NCBI GenBank assembly: GCA_020850595.1
Contig: JADZEK010000016.1
Location: forward strand, 1-64,000
Origin: Anaerolineales bacterium
Lineage (GTDB): Bacteria > Chloroflexota > Anaerolineae > Anaerolineales > UBA6663
Direction of reading: 5' to 3'
Length of the DNA: 64,000 nucleotides
Shown here: positions 1-7,924 of the stretch, in pieces
Layout of the letters: each line of letters starts with the position of its first letter
Position numbering within the stretch: position 1 is the first letter of the stretch
Notes under the pieces: model-generated
Databases searched by the model: none
Seen by the model: only the letters and a program-made list of their open reading frames with translations
Told to the model about the DNA's origin: nothing
Translations under genes and position numbers: made by a program

Positions 1-2
1 AC

Positions 3-95
3 TATCTGCAACATCGCAATCACGCGGCCTATCGATCTCACCGCAAGCGCACCCTCAAGCAGTATCGGCAGCGCTCAAAGTCTAAAAGGCCGTAA
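3..95 (+). CDS. C-terminal tail of an unidentified protein (partial, starts before window)
   Basis: Frame 3 is open from the window edge to TAA at 93-95 and encodes about 30 very basic residues rich in Arg, Lys, Gln, His and Tyr. The composition looks like a genuine basic protein tail, but it is too short to name. The other two plus-strand frames at the edge are also open for similar lengths, so the frame choice rests on composition alone. Confidence 0.25.
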   Translation, partial: YLQHRNHAAYRSHRKRTLKQYRQRSKSKRP

Positions 96-124
96 GTCTC
101 GTAGTACCTGTAAGTCTCGTTGTA

Positions 125-430
125 CTAGTAGAAGCGGCCCAGATAGTTGAGGATCCAGTCGCGTTCGTGGCGCGAGGCCGTGAACGTGGGGCTGAACAGG
201 CCCTCCGTGCCCATGCGCTCCACCCCGAGACCTTGGTGGGCGTGCTGTACCAGCACGTCGCGGGCTTTGTGCTCGTTGGCCTTCTGGCGCCTGGGCGCGC
301 TGGCCGAGGCCGAGCGCGGCGCGGCCAGGCTGGGCCGCACACGTCCCAGGGCCGTGGTCTCGGCGGCCGCCTCGTCCAGCTCCTCCGAGCCGTCATCATC
401 CAGCCAGTCGGCGGGGCGCAAGGGAGACAT
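125..430 (-). CDS. small protein repeating the RIO-kinase N-terminal motif
   Basis: A 101-residue protein that starts 18 nt after the RIO kinase stop, so it is probably co-transcribed with rsgA and the kinase. The N-terminal 70 residues are acidic and then Ala/Arg-rich and look disordered. The C-terminus reads FTASRHERDWILNYLGRFY, which lines up with LDASAQEREWISTHLEVFA at residues 66-84 of the neighbouring kinase: shared AS, ER, WI, L and F. It looks like a detached copy of the segment just before the RIO P-loop, with no kinase domain of its own. A frameshifted second RIO gene is possible, but no RIO catalytic motif is seen in the 124 bases downstream. Function unknown. Confidence 0.55.
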   Translation of the reverse strand: MSPLRPADWLDDDGSEELDEAAAETTALGRVRPSLAAPRSASASAPRRQKANEHKARDVLVQHAHQGLGVERMGTEGLFSPTFTASRHERDWILNYLGRFY

Positions 431-448
431 GGCAAGTGTTCCGCTCCC

Positions 449-1423
449 TCACGCTGCCGGCCGGATGTGCTTGTGCCACAGGTCGCGCGCGATGCGCCCC
501 GGCTGGCTGCCCACCCCCAGCCGGTCGAAATACTGGCAGATGCGCTCCACGTCGCGCCCGAAGATGGCGTAGGCGTCTGGGTTGTGGTGCGGGTCCACCA
601 CCTGCGGAAAGTCAATAATGTGCAGCCGCCCCTGCCAGTACAGCACGTTGTAGGCCGACAGGTCGCCGTGCACCACCTGCGCCGCCAGCATGGCCTCGAT
701 GTTATCCAGCATCCGGCCGAACAGGCGCGGCGCGTCGGTCAGGGCCACCGTGGCCTGGCTCAGCGCCGGGGCCGGCATCACCTCGTCGCCCACATACTCC
801 ATCAGCAGGGCGTTCTCGCCGTGTTTCAGCGGGCGCGGCACGTCAATCCCCGCCGCGTGCAGGCGCTTCATGGTCTGGTACTCATACTCCAGCCACGAGG
901 TCTGCACGGCTTCCAGCCCCGTCGCCGTCTTCTGGGCGATGGCCTTCTGCAGCCGCCAGTTCTTGGCGTCAACGACCTGGCCCCCGGCGGCGAGTAACGG
1001 CCGCCCCTCGCGGTAGCGGGCGTCGTTGCGCAGGTTGCGCAGCATGCGCGGCCGGTAGAGCTTGGCGGCGATCAGCGTCAGCCCTGTCTCCGGGTGCGCC
1101 GCGCAGCAGTATACGTTGGCTTCCTTGCCGCCCTTCACCCGCCGCAGCACGCTGGTCACCACCCGGTTGAAGGCGAACACTTCCAGGTGCGTGCTGATCC
1201 ACTCGCGCTCCTGCGCGGAGGCGTCCAGTGTTTCGCCGAGCTTCAGGCTGTTCGCCCGCGCGGCCTGCCCGCGCTCCACCACCGTCGCCAGCAGGTCGGG
1301 CCGCAGTTGCTTGGGCTTGCGCGGCCCGTTGCGCCGCCGGTCGGTGCGCGCCTGCGGCAGCAGCCGCTCCGCTACGTCGAGACCGTCATCCTCGAACAAG
1401 TCAGTCACAGAGTATTTGGTCAT
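449..1423 (-). CDS. RIO-type serine/threonine protein kinase
   Basis: A 324-residue protein with the RIO kinase layout. A charged N-terminal extension (about 90 residues) is followed by the flexible P-loop KGGKEANVY (97-105), the catalytic lysine in AAKLYRP (Lys121), a hinge-like MEYVGDE (208-214), the catalytic loop HGDLSAYN (252-259) and the metal-binding DFPQ (271-274), which takes the place of DFG as in RIO families. RIO1 proteins act in small-subunit maturation in eukaryotes and archaea; bacterial members are poorly characterised. The gene starts 3 nt after the rsgA stop, and RsgA is itself a 30S maturation GTPase, so a role in ribosome assembly is a reasonable inference. Confidence 0.9.
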   Translation of the reverse strand: MTKYSVTDLFEDDGLDVAERLLPQARTDRRRNGPRKPKQLRPDLLATVVERGQAARANSLKLGETLDASAQEREWISTHLEVFAFNRVVTSVLRRVKGGKEANVYCCAAHPETGLTLIAAKLYRPRMLRNLRNDARYREGRPLLAAGGQVVDAKNWRLQKAIAQKTATGLEAVQTSWLEYEYQTMKRLHAAGIDVPRPLKHGENALLMEYVGDEVMPAPALSQATVALTDAPRLFGRMLDNIEAMLAAQVVHGDLSAYNVLYWQGRLHIIDFPQVVDPHHNPDAYAIFGRDVERICQYFDRLGVGSQPGRIARDLWHKHIRPAA

Positions 1424-1426
1424 GGG

Positions 1427-2464
1427 TTAGTCCGCCTGCAACCGCCGGTAGCTGTCGTAGCGCCGCTGGCAGATCCGGCCCGCCGCCAGCGCCGCCCGCA
1501 CCGCGCATCCCGGCTCGTGCAGGTGCGTGCAGTCCAATCCGAATTTGCATTGGCCAATGTATGGCCGCATCTCGACAAAGCCGTGCGCCAGATCGGGTCC
1601 GCTCAGCGCCCACAGGCCAAACTCGCGCATCCCTGGGGTGTCAATCATCTGCCCGCCGCCGGCCAGGTCGAACATTTCCAGGTGCGTGGTGCTGTGGCGG
1701 CCCTTCTCGGTGAGGGCGCTCACCGCCTTCACGCGCAGCCCCAACCCCGGCTCCACGGCGTTCAGCAGTGAAGTCTTGCCCACGCCCGACTTGCCGACGA
1801 AGACCGAGACCTTGTCGCGCAGGGCCGCGCAGAAGTCAGCTAGCCCTTCGCCCGTCACGGTGCTGGTGAGCGTCACCCGGTAGCCCAGCTTGCGGTAGTT
1901 GTCCATCTCGGCGTGCAGCGCCGGCGCGTCGCCCTCGGGCAGCGCGTCGAGCTTGGTGATGGCGATGAGCGTCGGCACGTCGGCGGCCTCGGCCGCCACC
2001 AGGTAGCGGTCGAGCAGTTCCCACTTGGGCGCGGGCTGGGCGGCGGCGAACACCGCCACCACCTGGCCCACGTTGGCCACGATGACGTGCTCCAGCCGCC
2101 GGTTGCCCGCCGCCGGCCGCGACAGCGCGTTGAGCCGCGGCAGCACGGCCGTGATCAGCCCACGCTGCGGCCCGGCGCTGTGAAAGCTCACCTGGTCGCC
2201 CACGGCCACCGGATCCACCTCGCCGATGCCTTTGACCTCTTTCACGCGGTGGCGCAGCGAAGTCGGCGCGGCGCTGGGGTAGATCAGCGTCTTGCGCAGG
2301 CGGCTCGACAGCTCGCAGGCCAGCGTACCCTCGGCGGTGCGCACGGAGTAGATGCCCTGAGACTTCCTGACGACCGTGCCCGTCAGTTGGGCGGCGGCTT
2401 CGTTGGCTGAGTTGTTCGAAGCGGAGCTGGTGTTCTGGCTTGTAGCGTCAAGGTTCCAAGACAT
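1427..2464 (-). CDS. rsgA: ribosome small-subunit-dependent GTPase A
   Basis: A 345-residue circularly permuted GTPase that helps late 30S subunit assembly. An OB-fold region (about 25-115) precedes the G motifs in permuted order: G4 TKLD (170-173), G1 GKSGVGKT (224-231), the G2 threonine in RHSTTH (256-261) and G3 DTPG (275-278). The C-terminal zinc site is C306, C312, H314 and C320. The first 20 residues are Ser/Asn-rich and poorly conserved in kind, so the true start could be slightly downstream; the chosen ATG has a purine-rich GGAG/AGGA stretch upstream. It heads the rsgA-RIO-small protein operon. Confidence 0.95.
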   Translation of the reverse strand: MSWNLDATSQNTSSASNNSANEAAAQLTGTVVRKSQGIYSVRTAEGTLACELSSRLRKTLIYPSAAPTSLRHRVKEVKGIGEVDPVAVGDQVSFHSAGPQRGLITAVLPRLNALSRPAAGNRRLEHVIVANVGQVVAVFAAAQPAPKWELLDRYLVAAEAADVPTLIAITKLDALPEGDAPALHAEMDNYRKLGYRVTLTSTVTGEGLADFCAALRDKVSVFVGKSGVGKTSLLNAVEPGLGLRVKAVSALTEKGRHSTTHLEMFDLAGGGQMIDTPGMREFGLWALSGPDLAHGFVEMRPYIGQCKFGLDCTHLHEPGCAVRAALAAGRICQRRYDSYRRLQAD

Positions 2465-2635
2465 TGCGTAACGGTCCTATCTCCATCAGGTCCTGGGGCG
2501 TTACCGCCCAGGCGCGAACGCGGCGTGGAGCCGGATGCCGCGCGGGCGCTTAGCGCCGCACGGTCCGGGTCGCCGATGCGCTGTGATGTGACCGTTTTAG
2601 CCTGAGGCTAGGGGAAAGCTGTCAGGGGAAAGAAA

Positions 2636-2662
2636 ACGGCCACAGGCTGCACCTGTGGCCGT
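2636..2662 (-). terminator. rho-independent terminator of the 22-codon gene
   Basis: Perfect 11-bp stem (2636-2646 with 2652-2662) and a 5-nt loop. On the minus strand it is followed by TTTTCTTT. It sits 27 bp after the stop codon of the micro-gene at 2690-2758 and upstream of rsgA. Confidence 0.8.
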
Positions 2663-2689
2663 CAGTGGTTCAGGGGAACCGCGGACCGG

Positions 2690-2758
2690 TTAAGCCAGAG
2701 GCGCGCACATGCACGGCGACGAGTAGGTCTTGCTGTTTGTGACAACAACCGCGGGCAT
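2690..2758 (-). CDS. 22-residue Cys-containing peptide gene with its own promoter and terminator
   Basis: ATG at 2758 is preceded at 6 nt by a strong Shine-Dalgarno, AAAGGAGG. The peptide begins MPAVVVTNSK and ends SPCMCAPLA before TAA. Upstream is a consensus-like promoter (2809-2838) and downstream a strong terminator (2636-2662), so this is a complete compact transcription unit lying between the NadR-like gene and rsgA. I do not recognise the peptide. It has no transmembrane segment. The two Cys, one residue apart near the C-terminus, would suit a modified (RiPP-type) peptide, a metal ligand or a regulatory leader peptide. The signals around the ORF are seen directly; translation and function are inferred. 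Confidence 0.6.
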   Translation of the reverse strand: MPAVVVTNSKTYSSPCMCAPLA

Positions 2759-2808
2759 GTGCCGCCTCCTTTCAATCAGGGTAAGGGCCTACTGCTACAA
2801 CGCGGCAG

Positions 2809-2838
2809 AGTGTAGCACGGTTTCGGAAGCCATGTCAA
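2809..2838 (-). promoter_or_regulatory. sigma70 promoter of the 22-codon gene
   Basis: Minus strand -35 TTGACA (2833-2838), 18-bp spacer and -10 TACACT (2809-2814). The predicted start lies about 45 nt before the micro-gene ATG. Confidence 0.75.
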
Positions 2839-2972
2839 GCAATTTGGGCAGGGCAAGTTGGGCAGAAATGCCACGACCCGTTGCGCCCTTGGAATGGTCC
2901 TGGTCCGTCTGATTGTCCGTTCACTCGCTGCCGTAGCTCCGACCCGTCCCCGAGTCCCCCGCCTCCCCGTGC

Positions 2973-3944
2973 CTAAGCCTTCCGTGCCAGCAGCCGTTCC
3001 ACCGCCGCCACCGCCGGCTCTAACCGCTTCGCGAACGGCCCGGAGAGCGTCACATATGGCAATTCTTGCGCCGCCAATTCCTCGACGAACCGCGCGTGGA
3101 ACCAGCCGCGTTCGGCCGGCGAATCGCGCAGCCCGTCCGGCACCCAGGGCACATCGTGGTCGCACAGCAGATACAGGTGCGCCGTGCGCTCGCGCGCCAG
3201 CCGCCGCAGGGCCTCCGGCGGCGCGCCGAAGTAGTGCTCGTACCACAGTTGCGTAGTCAGGCAGTTCGTATCGCAAATCAGCAGCCCGTTGCCCGCGCGC
3301 GCCTGCCGGTCTTCCGCGTCGGCCTGTCCTGCCGCAATCACCAGCATGTCGGCCTCCACGCATACACCGCCGCGCGCCAACAGGTAATCGCGGGCGAACT
3401 CTGGCACCCACATCGTCCCAAACCGCTTGGCCAGCGCCTGCGCCAGCGTGGTCTTGCCCGTGCTTTCTGCCCCCACAATGGCCACGCGCCGCGCGAAGTA
3501 CGGCCGGGCGGGCAGGGGGATATGCCGCCAGTGCGCCAGCGGGTTAGTCCGAATCTGCGTGGCGCTCACCGGCGTCTGCGCCCGCGCCGGGTCGAAGGCC
3601 GCGTGCCGCGCGCCGAGCCGCCGTGCCAGCTCCGGCCCATACGGCTCCGAACTGAACACCACGTCCACCGCCGCGCCCCCCAGTGCCGCGCGAATGGCCG
3701 CCACCCAGAACGCCCACGCGGCCCTGTCGGCGTAGTCCACCGGGCCGGCCTCGGTCACGTGGTGCAACGGCAGCTCTGGGTACAGCTCGCCCAGCCACTC
3801 CGCCCGCACCTCGCCCGCTATTGGTTCGTCTGGTTTCGAGAACAAAACGACGTGCAGCGTGTCCACTTGCGGCCGCGCCCAGGCGATCAGCGCCATGTGC
3901 CCGGCATGCACCGGCATGAACTTGCCGATGACCAGGCCGTTCAT
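2973..3944 (-). CDS. nadR: NadR-like NMN adenylyltransferase / nicotinamide riboside kinase
   Basis: A 323-residue two-domain protein. The N-terminal nucleotidyltransferase has GKFMPVHAGH (7-16, HxGH signature) and SATQIR (127-132). The C-terminal P-loop kinase has GAESTGKTT (158-166), as in the ribosylnicotinamide kinase half of NadR. No N-terminal helix-turn-helix is present, so unlike the enterobacterial protein it is not expected to repress transcription. Phosphorylating nicotinamide riboside and adenylating NMN would complete NAD salvage with the PnuC transporter two genes upstream. Its ATG overlaps the esterase stop (ATGA). It is the last gene of the long minus-strand operon. Confidence 0.88.
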   Translation of the reverse strand: MNGLVIGKFMPVHAGHMALIAWARPQVDTLHVVLFSKPDEPIAGEVRAEWLGELYPELPLHHVTEAGPVDYADRAAWAFWVAAIRAALGGAAVDVVFSSEPYGPELARRLGARHAAFDPARAQTPVSATQIRTNPLAHWRHIPLPARPYFARRVAIVGAESTGKTTLAQALAKRFGTMWVPEFARDYLLARGGVCVEADMLVIAAGQADAEDRQARAGNGLLICDTNCLTTQLWYEHYFGAPPEALRRLARERTAHLYLLCDHDVPWVPDGLRDSPAERGWFHARFVEELAAQELPYVTLSGPFAKRLEPAVAAVERLLARKA

Positions 3945-4735
3945 GGCCGCAGCAGGAACCGCAGCGCCTCCGGCAGCCGCCGCGCCCAGGCGCGCTCCGA
4001 GTGCTGGCCGCCTTCCTCCTCCACGTAGCGCAGCTGTGTCTCCGGCGCGTAGCCCAGCGCGATTAACCGCTTGGCCATGCGCGCCGCGCCGCCGCGCTCC
4101 GTCGTGCCGCGGTCCAGGTACACCCGCCCCGGCCGCCAGCCGTGCTGGCTCACATACTCAGCCAGCGCGCGCCCGCCGTACCAAAAGGCCGGGCTCATCG
4201 CCAGCACGCCGCCGACGCTATCCGGGCGCTGGAGAAAGCCGTAAAAGCTGATCAGCCCGCCCATGGACGAACCGCCCAGGTAAGTGCTCTCGCGCTCCGG
4301 GCGAGTGTGGAAGCTCGCGTCAATGAGCGGCTTCACCGTCTCCATGACGAAACTTAAATATGCCTGGCCGCGCCCGCCGCGCGCCGCGAACGGGTTGTAC
4401 TCCGCGATCCGCTCGGGGCCCATGTGCGGCAGCCCAACCACCAACGCTTCCAGCCCCTCCGCGCTGAGCGCCTCCAGCGTCTCGTCCACCTGCCACTCTT
4501 GCCCGCCGAAAGCTGTGTCTGCGTCGAATAGGTTCTGGCCGTCCTGCAGATACAACACGGGGTAGGCCCGTTCGCCCGTCGCGTGGCTGGGCGGCAGGTA
4601 AACCAGCACGTCGCGCCGGTTGTCGAGTTGCGGGCTGTACAGCTGTGGCCGCACCCGCAGCGTGCCCACCACCGTGTGCGGCGCGCCTTCGCGGTAGGCG
4701 GCATAGTCCAGCCACTCGCCGCCTGTGTCGCTCAC
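3941..4735 (-). CDS. esterase of the enterochelin-esterase (PF00756) type
   Basis: About 264 residues, read from a GTG at 4735 that overlaps the pnuC stop by 4 nt (GTGA); longer in-frame starts would lie deep inside pnuC. The fold shows an N-terminal beta-rich part, LYLQDGQNLFD (61-71), the nucleophile elbow GSSMGG (Ser157) and a C-terminal His in GGQHSE. This is typical of the serine alpha/beta hydrolases that cleave esters of siderophores or acyl groups. No signal peptide is seen, so it should be cytosolic. Its place between pnuC and nadR gives no obvious substrate. It may release or remodel a product of the adenylating enzymes in the same operon. Confidence 0.85.
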   Translation of the reverse strand: MSDTGGEWLDYAAYREGAPHTVVGTLRVRPQLYSPQLDNRRDVLVYLPPSHATGERAYPVLYLQDGQNLFDADTAFGGQEWQVDETLEALSAEGLEALVVGLPHMGPERIAEYNPFAARGGRGQAYLSFVMETVKPLIDASFHTRPERESTYLGGSSMGGLISFYGFLQRPDSVGGVLAMSPAFWYGGRALAEYVSQHGWRPGRVYLDRGTTERGGAARMAKRLIALGYAPETQLRYVEEEGGQHSERAWARRLPEALRFLLRP

Positions 4736-5331
4736 GCGGCCTCCGGTGCGGTCGCGGCGGCCGCCTTTAGCTCCGCTCGCCACCGCCCGTAGCCCGCCGC
4801 CGACAGCGCGATATAGGCCAGTTGCAGCGCCGCGAACCAATAGTTGCCGCCCGCCACGCCCAGCCCTATGTAGATCGCGTTGGCCGTGATCCAAATGCCC
4901 CAGTTCTCCAGCCACTTGCGCGTCAGCGCGTACTGCGCCACCAGGCTCAGCGCCGTCGTCAGCGCATCCCAATAGGGCAGGCTGCCGTCGGTGTAGGTGT
5001 CGAACACCCATCCAAACAGCGCTGTGAAGCCCGCCGTCGCCAGCAGCAGCGCGGGCCACGCGGCGCGCGGCGTGCGGCTCACCGCCGGCGGCTCGTTCTG
5101 CGGCCCGCCGTACAGCCACATGCGCCAACTGTATACGTTATAGGCCACATACAGGGCCTGCAAGCCCACGTTGACGTAATAGCGGTCTACGAAGAACATC
5201 ACGCCGAACAGCGCCGCGTTGAGAATGCCGATGGACCAGGTGCGGTTGTCCTCCTTGACGGCGAAATACACCGAGAGCAGCCCGGTGATCACGCCCAAGA
5301 TTTCGACGATCCGATGCCAATCAAACGTCAT
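4732..5331 (-). CDS. pnuC: nicotinamide riboside transporter PnuC
   Basis: A 199-residue membrane protein with about seven hydrophobic segments. It has the PnuC features WSIGILNAALFGVMFF, an aromatic-rich stretch NVYSWRMW and the later LENWGIWITANAIYIGL. PnuC proteins facilitate diffusion of nicotinamide riboside, which is trapped by phosphorylation; here the NadR-like kinase is encoded two genes downstream. The start overlaps the end of the upstream AMP-ligase gene by 11 nt, which indicates translational coupling into the same operon. Confidence 0.9.
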   Translation of the reverse strand: MTFDWHRIVEILGVITGLLSVYFAVKEDNRTWSIGILNAALFGVMFFVDRYYVNVGLQALYVAYNVYSWRMWLYGGPQNEPPAVSRTPRAAWPALLLATAGFTALFGWVFDTYTDGSLPYWDALTTALSLVAQYALTRKWLENWGIWITANAIYIGLGVAGGNYWFAALQLAYIALSAAGYGRWRAELKAAAATAPEAA

Positions 5332-6688
5332 CCGCCGCCTCCACGCTGTACTGCCGCACTTTATCGTCCGCGTCCAACGGCTCGGTAATCAGCGTCACAT
5401 CTGTGCCGAACACGCCCGCCAGCGCCGTTCGCAGCGCCGCCTCATCCACCGCGCCGCGCACTCGCAGCCGCAGCCCGCCGTCCGCCGCCTGGTGCAGCGC
5501 GAACTGCGCCAGCGCCAGCGGCTTCAGCGCCGCCGTGACGTCAATGTTGTTCACCCGTCGCCCATCCGCCGCGTGAAAGACCACCGGGCTGCGGCCTTCC
5601 AGGTCGCGCAGCACCGCCTGCCCCGGCCGGCTCAGGTCGAGCACGGCCTGGTCGCCGGTGCGGTAGCGCAGCAGCGGCAGGTAGGGGTTGAACCCGCCGC
5701 TCACCACCACCTCGCCGCGTGTCCCCGGTGGGCAGGGCGCGCCGTCGTCGTCCAAAATCTCCACGTATAGCCGGTGCGAGAGCACTTCCCAGCCATCGCC
5801 CACCGGCCCGCGTGCCGCGATCGGCCCGGTCTCGTTCATTGAGTAGATGTCAATCACCGGACAGCCGAAGCGCTCCCGCAGCCGCGCCGCCAGCCCCGGC
5901 AGCAGCGCCATGGAGGTGGACACCAGCGCGCGTGGCCGCCACGCCAGCGGCAAGTCGGCCAGCGTTGCCAGCGCCACCGGGTCGCCGCTGATGACGGCGG
6001 GCCGGCAGTCGTCCAGGAACCGCGCCCGGTCGTCCGGGTCGCGCCAATCGGTCGCGCGTAGGTTGAGCTTGATCAGCCCCGCGCCGTGCAGGTAGCTGGA
6101 AGTTGCCGCGTAGGTGTAAGTCGTCGCCTGGTCGCTCACGACCGCCAGCGCCGTGTAGTCATCGGCCTCGTCGCCGGCGTCTTCCAGCGCCACGCCGTGC
6201 CGCGCCAGCGCCGCCCGCAGCAGCGGCAGATAGTGCGCCAGAGTCTCGGGGTGCGTGAGGATGTTCAGCGGATGCCCGGTCACGCCCGAAGTCTGAAAGA
6301 CGGTCAACCCCGCCAGCGGCGCGCTGTCGGGCACGAACTCCCACGGGGCGCGGCTCAACTCCTCGCGTTCGCTCGTGGGGATGTCCTCCAGGCGCGGCGG
6401 CCGCGGCCCATAGGCGCGGTAGGCCGGCACTTCGCGGAAGCAGAAGTCCACGAAATCGTCCAGCCACGCCGGCGGCTCACCCGGCCGCCAGCCGCGCACC
6501 GCGCTGCCCAACGCCGCCTCGAACGCCCGCACCCGTGCCAGCCCTGCCGCGCTCAGCCGATCCACCCCCTGGTGGTTGTAGCGCGGCGCGTGGGGGTGCT
6601 CTTGCAAGCGGCGTAGCCGCGCTAGTCCCGCCGCCGTCAGCAGCGGGAAGCGTCCCAGCGTTTCGAGGCTACTCTCGCCTTTGTTCAT
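5321..6688 (-). CDS. PaaK-like adenylate-forming enzyme, copy 1
   Basis: A 455-residue member of the phenylacetate-CoA ligase-like adenylating superfamily. Visible core motifs are the phosphate loop TSGVTGHP, YSMNETGPIA (A5-like), RYRTGD (A7-like) and a C-terminal DDKVRQYS carrying the likely catalytic lysine. Such enzymes activate carboxylates as acyl-adenylates; the acceptor (CoA, carrier, amine) cannot be read from sequence. The N-terminus has HAPRYNHQ followed by DRLSAAGLARVRA, shared nearly exactly with copy 2 at 8910-10271, so the two are paralogs. It overlaps the preceding helical protein gene by 4 nt. Substrate unknown. Confidence 0.85.
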   Translation of the reverse strand: MNKGESSLETLGRFPLLTAAGLARLRRLQEHPHAPRYNHQGVDRLSAAGLARVRAFEAALGSAVRGWRPGEPPAWLDDFVDFCFREVPAYRAYGPRPPRLEDIPTSEREELSRAPWEFVPDSAPLAGLTVFQTSGVTGHPLNILTHPETLAHYLPLLRAALARHGVALEDAGDEADDYTALAVVSDQATTYTYAATSSYLHGAGLIKLNLRATDWRDPDDRARFLDDCRPAVISGDPVALATLADLPLAWRPRALVSTSMALLPGLAARLRERFGCPVIDIYSMNETGPIAARGPVGDGWEVLSHRLYVEILDDDGAPCPPGTRGEVVVSGGFNPYLPLLRYRTGDQAVLDLSRPGQAVLRDLEGRSPVVFHAADGRRVNNIDVTAALKPLALAQFALHQAADGGLRLRVRGAVDEAALRTALAGVFGTDVTLITEPLDADDKVRQYSVEAADDV

Positions 6689-7269
6689 TCGCGCATCGCC
6701 TTGGCGTTGGCTTCCTCAATCTCGCGCCGCCGCATCGCCTCGCGGATGGCCGCCGCGCGCTCCTCGGCCTGGCGCGCCGCCGCCACCACCCGCGCCCGCT
6801 CGGCCGCGCTGAGCGTGGTCAGCCGGTCTTGTGCCTGGGCTGTCGTCTCGCCCGCGGGCCGCAGCCCCAGTTCGCGCAGGCACAGCCGTGCCAGTTCTTC
6901 GCGCCGGTCGGGGTCGCTCACGAACTTGTCGGCGGCTGTGGCCCCCGCCGCCTCGCGCAACCCGCCAGCTAGGAGCGCGAGCGCTGGCTCTGCCCACTCG
7001 CCTCCCTCTCGGAACCAGGGGTCGTGCAGCAGCCAGCTCGCCACCAGCACCGTGCTCAATCGGTTGCGGTCCGCCTTAGGTTTTCGGGTCGTGAACGCCT
7101 CCACCTGCCAATCGGCCGGCTGGCCGCCCAACTCTCGCAGCAGGTCGGCTACCACCGCCGCCACCACCACCGTCCCCGTGCCGCCGATGCGCGGCGCCGC
7201 CAAGAAGTCGGCTGGACACTCTGCCAGCCGCCGCGTCAACGTCTCCAGCGGTGGTCCCTCGCGCTGCAT
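6685..7269 (-). CDS. helical protein paired with AMP ligase copy 1 (unknown family)
   Basis: A 194-residue, probably all-helical protein with a strongly charged Ala/Glu/Arg C-terminal helix that could form a coiled coil. It is a clear paralog of the protein at 10276-10863: both share EGPPLE-LTRRLAECPADFL near the start, AAVVADLLR, LLHD-WFR, DRREELARL and LGLRPAGE. Each copy lies directly upstream of a PaaK-like ligase, so the two probably work as a unit, for instance as a scaffold, carrier or specificity subunit. No catalytic motif is recognised. Confidence 0.7.
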   Translation of the reverse strand: MQREGPPLETLTRRLAECPADFLAAPRIGGTGTVVVAAVVADLLRELGGQPADWQVEAFTTRKPKADRNRLSTVLVASWLLHDPWFREGGEWAEPALALLAGGLREAAGATAADKFVSDPDRREELARLCLRELGLRPAGETTAQAQDRLTTLSAAERARVVAAARQAEERAAAIREAMRRREIEEANAKAMRE

Positions 7270-7285
7270 CCCTCTCTCCTGGTCC

Positions 7286-7924
7286 CTACGGACTCAGCCG
7301 CTCCAGCAGCCAGCCGCCGCCGGCGCGCCGGTAGCGCACCCGGTCGTGCAGCCGGTCGCTGCGCCCCTGCCAGAACTCCACCACCTCTGGCGTGAGCCGG
7401 TAGCCCACGTAATCGGGCGGGCGCGGCACTGGGCTGGGCTGTTCCTGCAATGTGCGCAGCAGTTGCGCTTCCAGCGCGGCCCGGTCGTCCACCACGGCGC
7501 TCTGCGGTCCCACCCAGGTCGCCAGTCGCGCGCCCACCGCCCGGTTGGTGAAATACGCGTCGGCCTCGGCTTTGCTGGTGCGCGTCACCGGCCCCTCGAA
7601 GCGCACTTGCCGCTCGACCTCGCCCCACAGGAACACGGCCGCCGCCCAGGGTTGCGCGGCCAGGTCGTGCGCCTTGGGGCTGCGCTGGTCAGTGGCGAAC
7701 GCCGGCCCGCGCCGGTCATGCCCCGCCAACATCACCACGCGCGCGTGCGGGCGATTTTCCGCATCGGCAGTCGCCAGCAGCATCGCCCGCGGCCCAAACA
7801 CGCCCGCCGCCTGCACCTCCGCCAGCCACGCCGCGAACTGGTCCATCGGCTCGGGGGCGGCGTCGGCCACGTCAAAGCCGTGCGCCACCCACGCCGTCCG
7901 TGCCTCGGCCGGGTTCGTAATCAC
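7286..7924 (-). CDS. pdxH: pyridoxamine 5'-phosphate oxidase
   Basis: A 212-residue protein read from GTG at 7924, which overlaps the radical SAM stop (GTGA) and gives the usual PdxH length; a longer frame reaches 7969. The FMN-binding split barrel shows MLLATAD, ARVVMLAGHD and DQRSPKAHDL. The C-terminal signature, with W-Q-G-R-S-D-R-L-H-D-R followed by GGWLLERLSP, is that of true pyridox(am)ine phosphate oxidases making PLP with O2. Its position inside a putative biosynthetic operon suggests either local PLP supply or recruitment to oxidise a related amine. Confidence 0.87.
   Translation of the reverse strand: MITNPAEARTAWVAHGFDVADAAPEPMDQFAAWLAEVQAAGVFGPRAMLLATADAENRPHARVVMLAGHDRRGPAFATDQRSPKAHDLAAQPWAAAVFLWGEVERQVRFEGPVTRTSKAEADAYFTNRAVGARLATWVGPQSAVVDDRAALEAQLLRTLQEQPSPVPRPPDYVGYRLTPEVVEFWQGRSDRLHDRVRYRRAGGGWLLERLSP

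Noticed and set aside
167-997. Long plus-strand open frames opposite the RIO and rsgA genes (also 3066-4028, 6701-8203, 7963-9243, 19090-20757, 20907-21914)
   Set aside because: They are antisense to genes with clear motifs. High GC leaves antisense frames open, and their His/Arg-rich composition is that of shadow translation.
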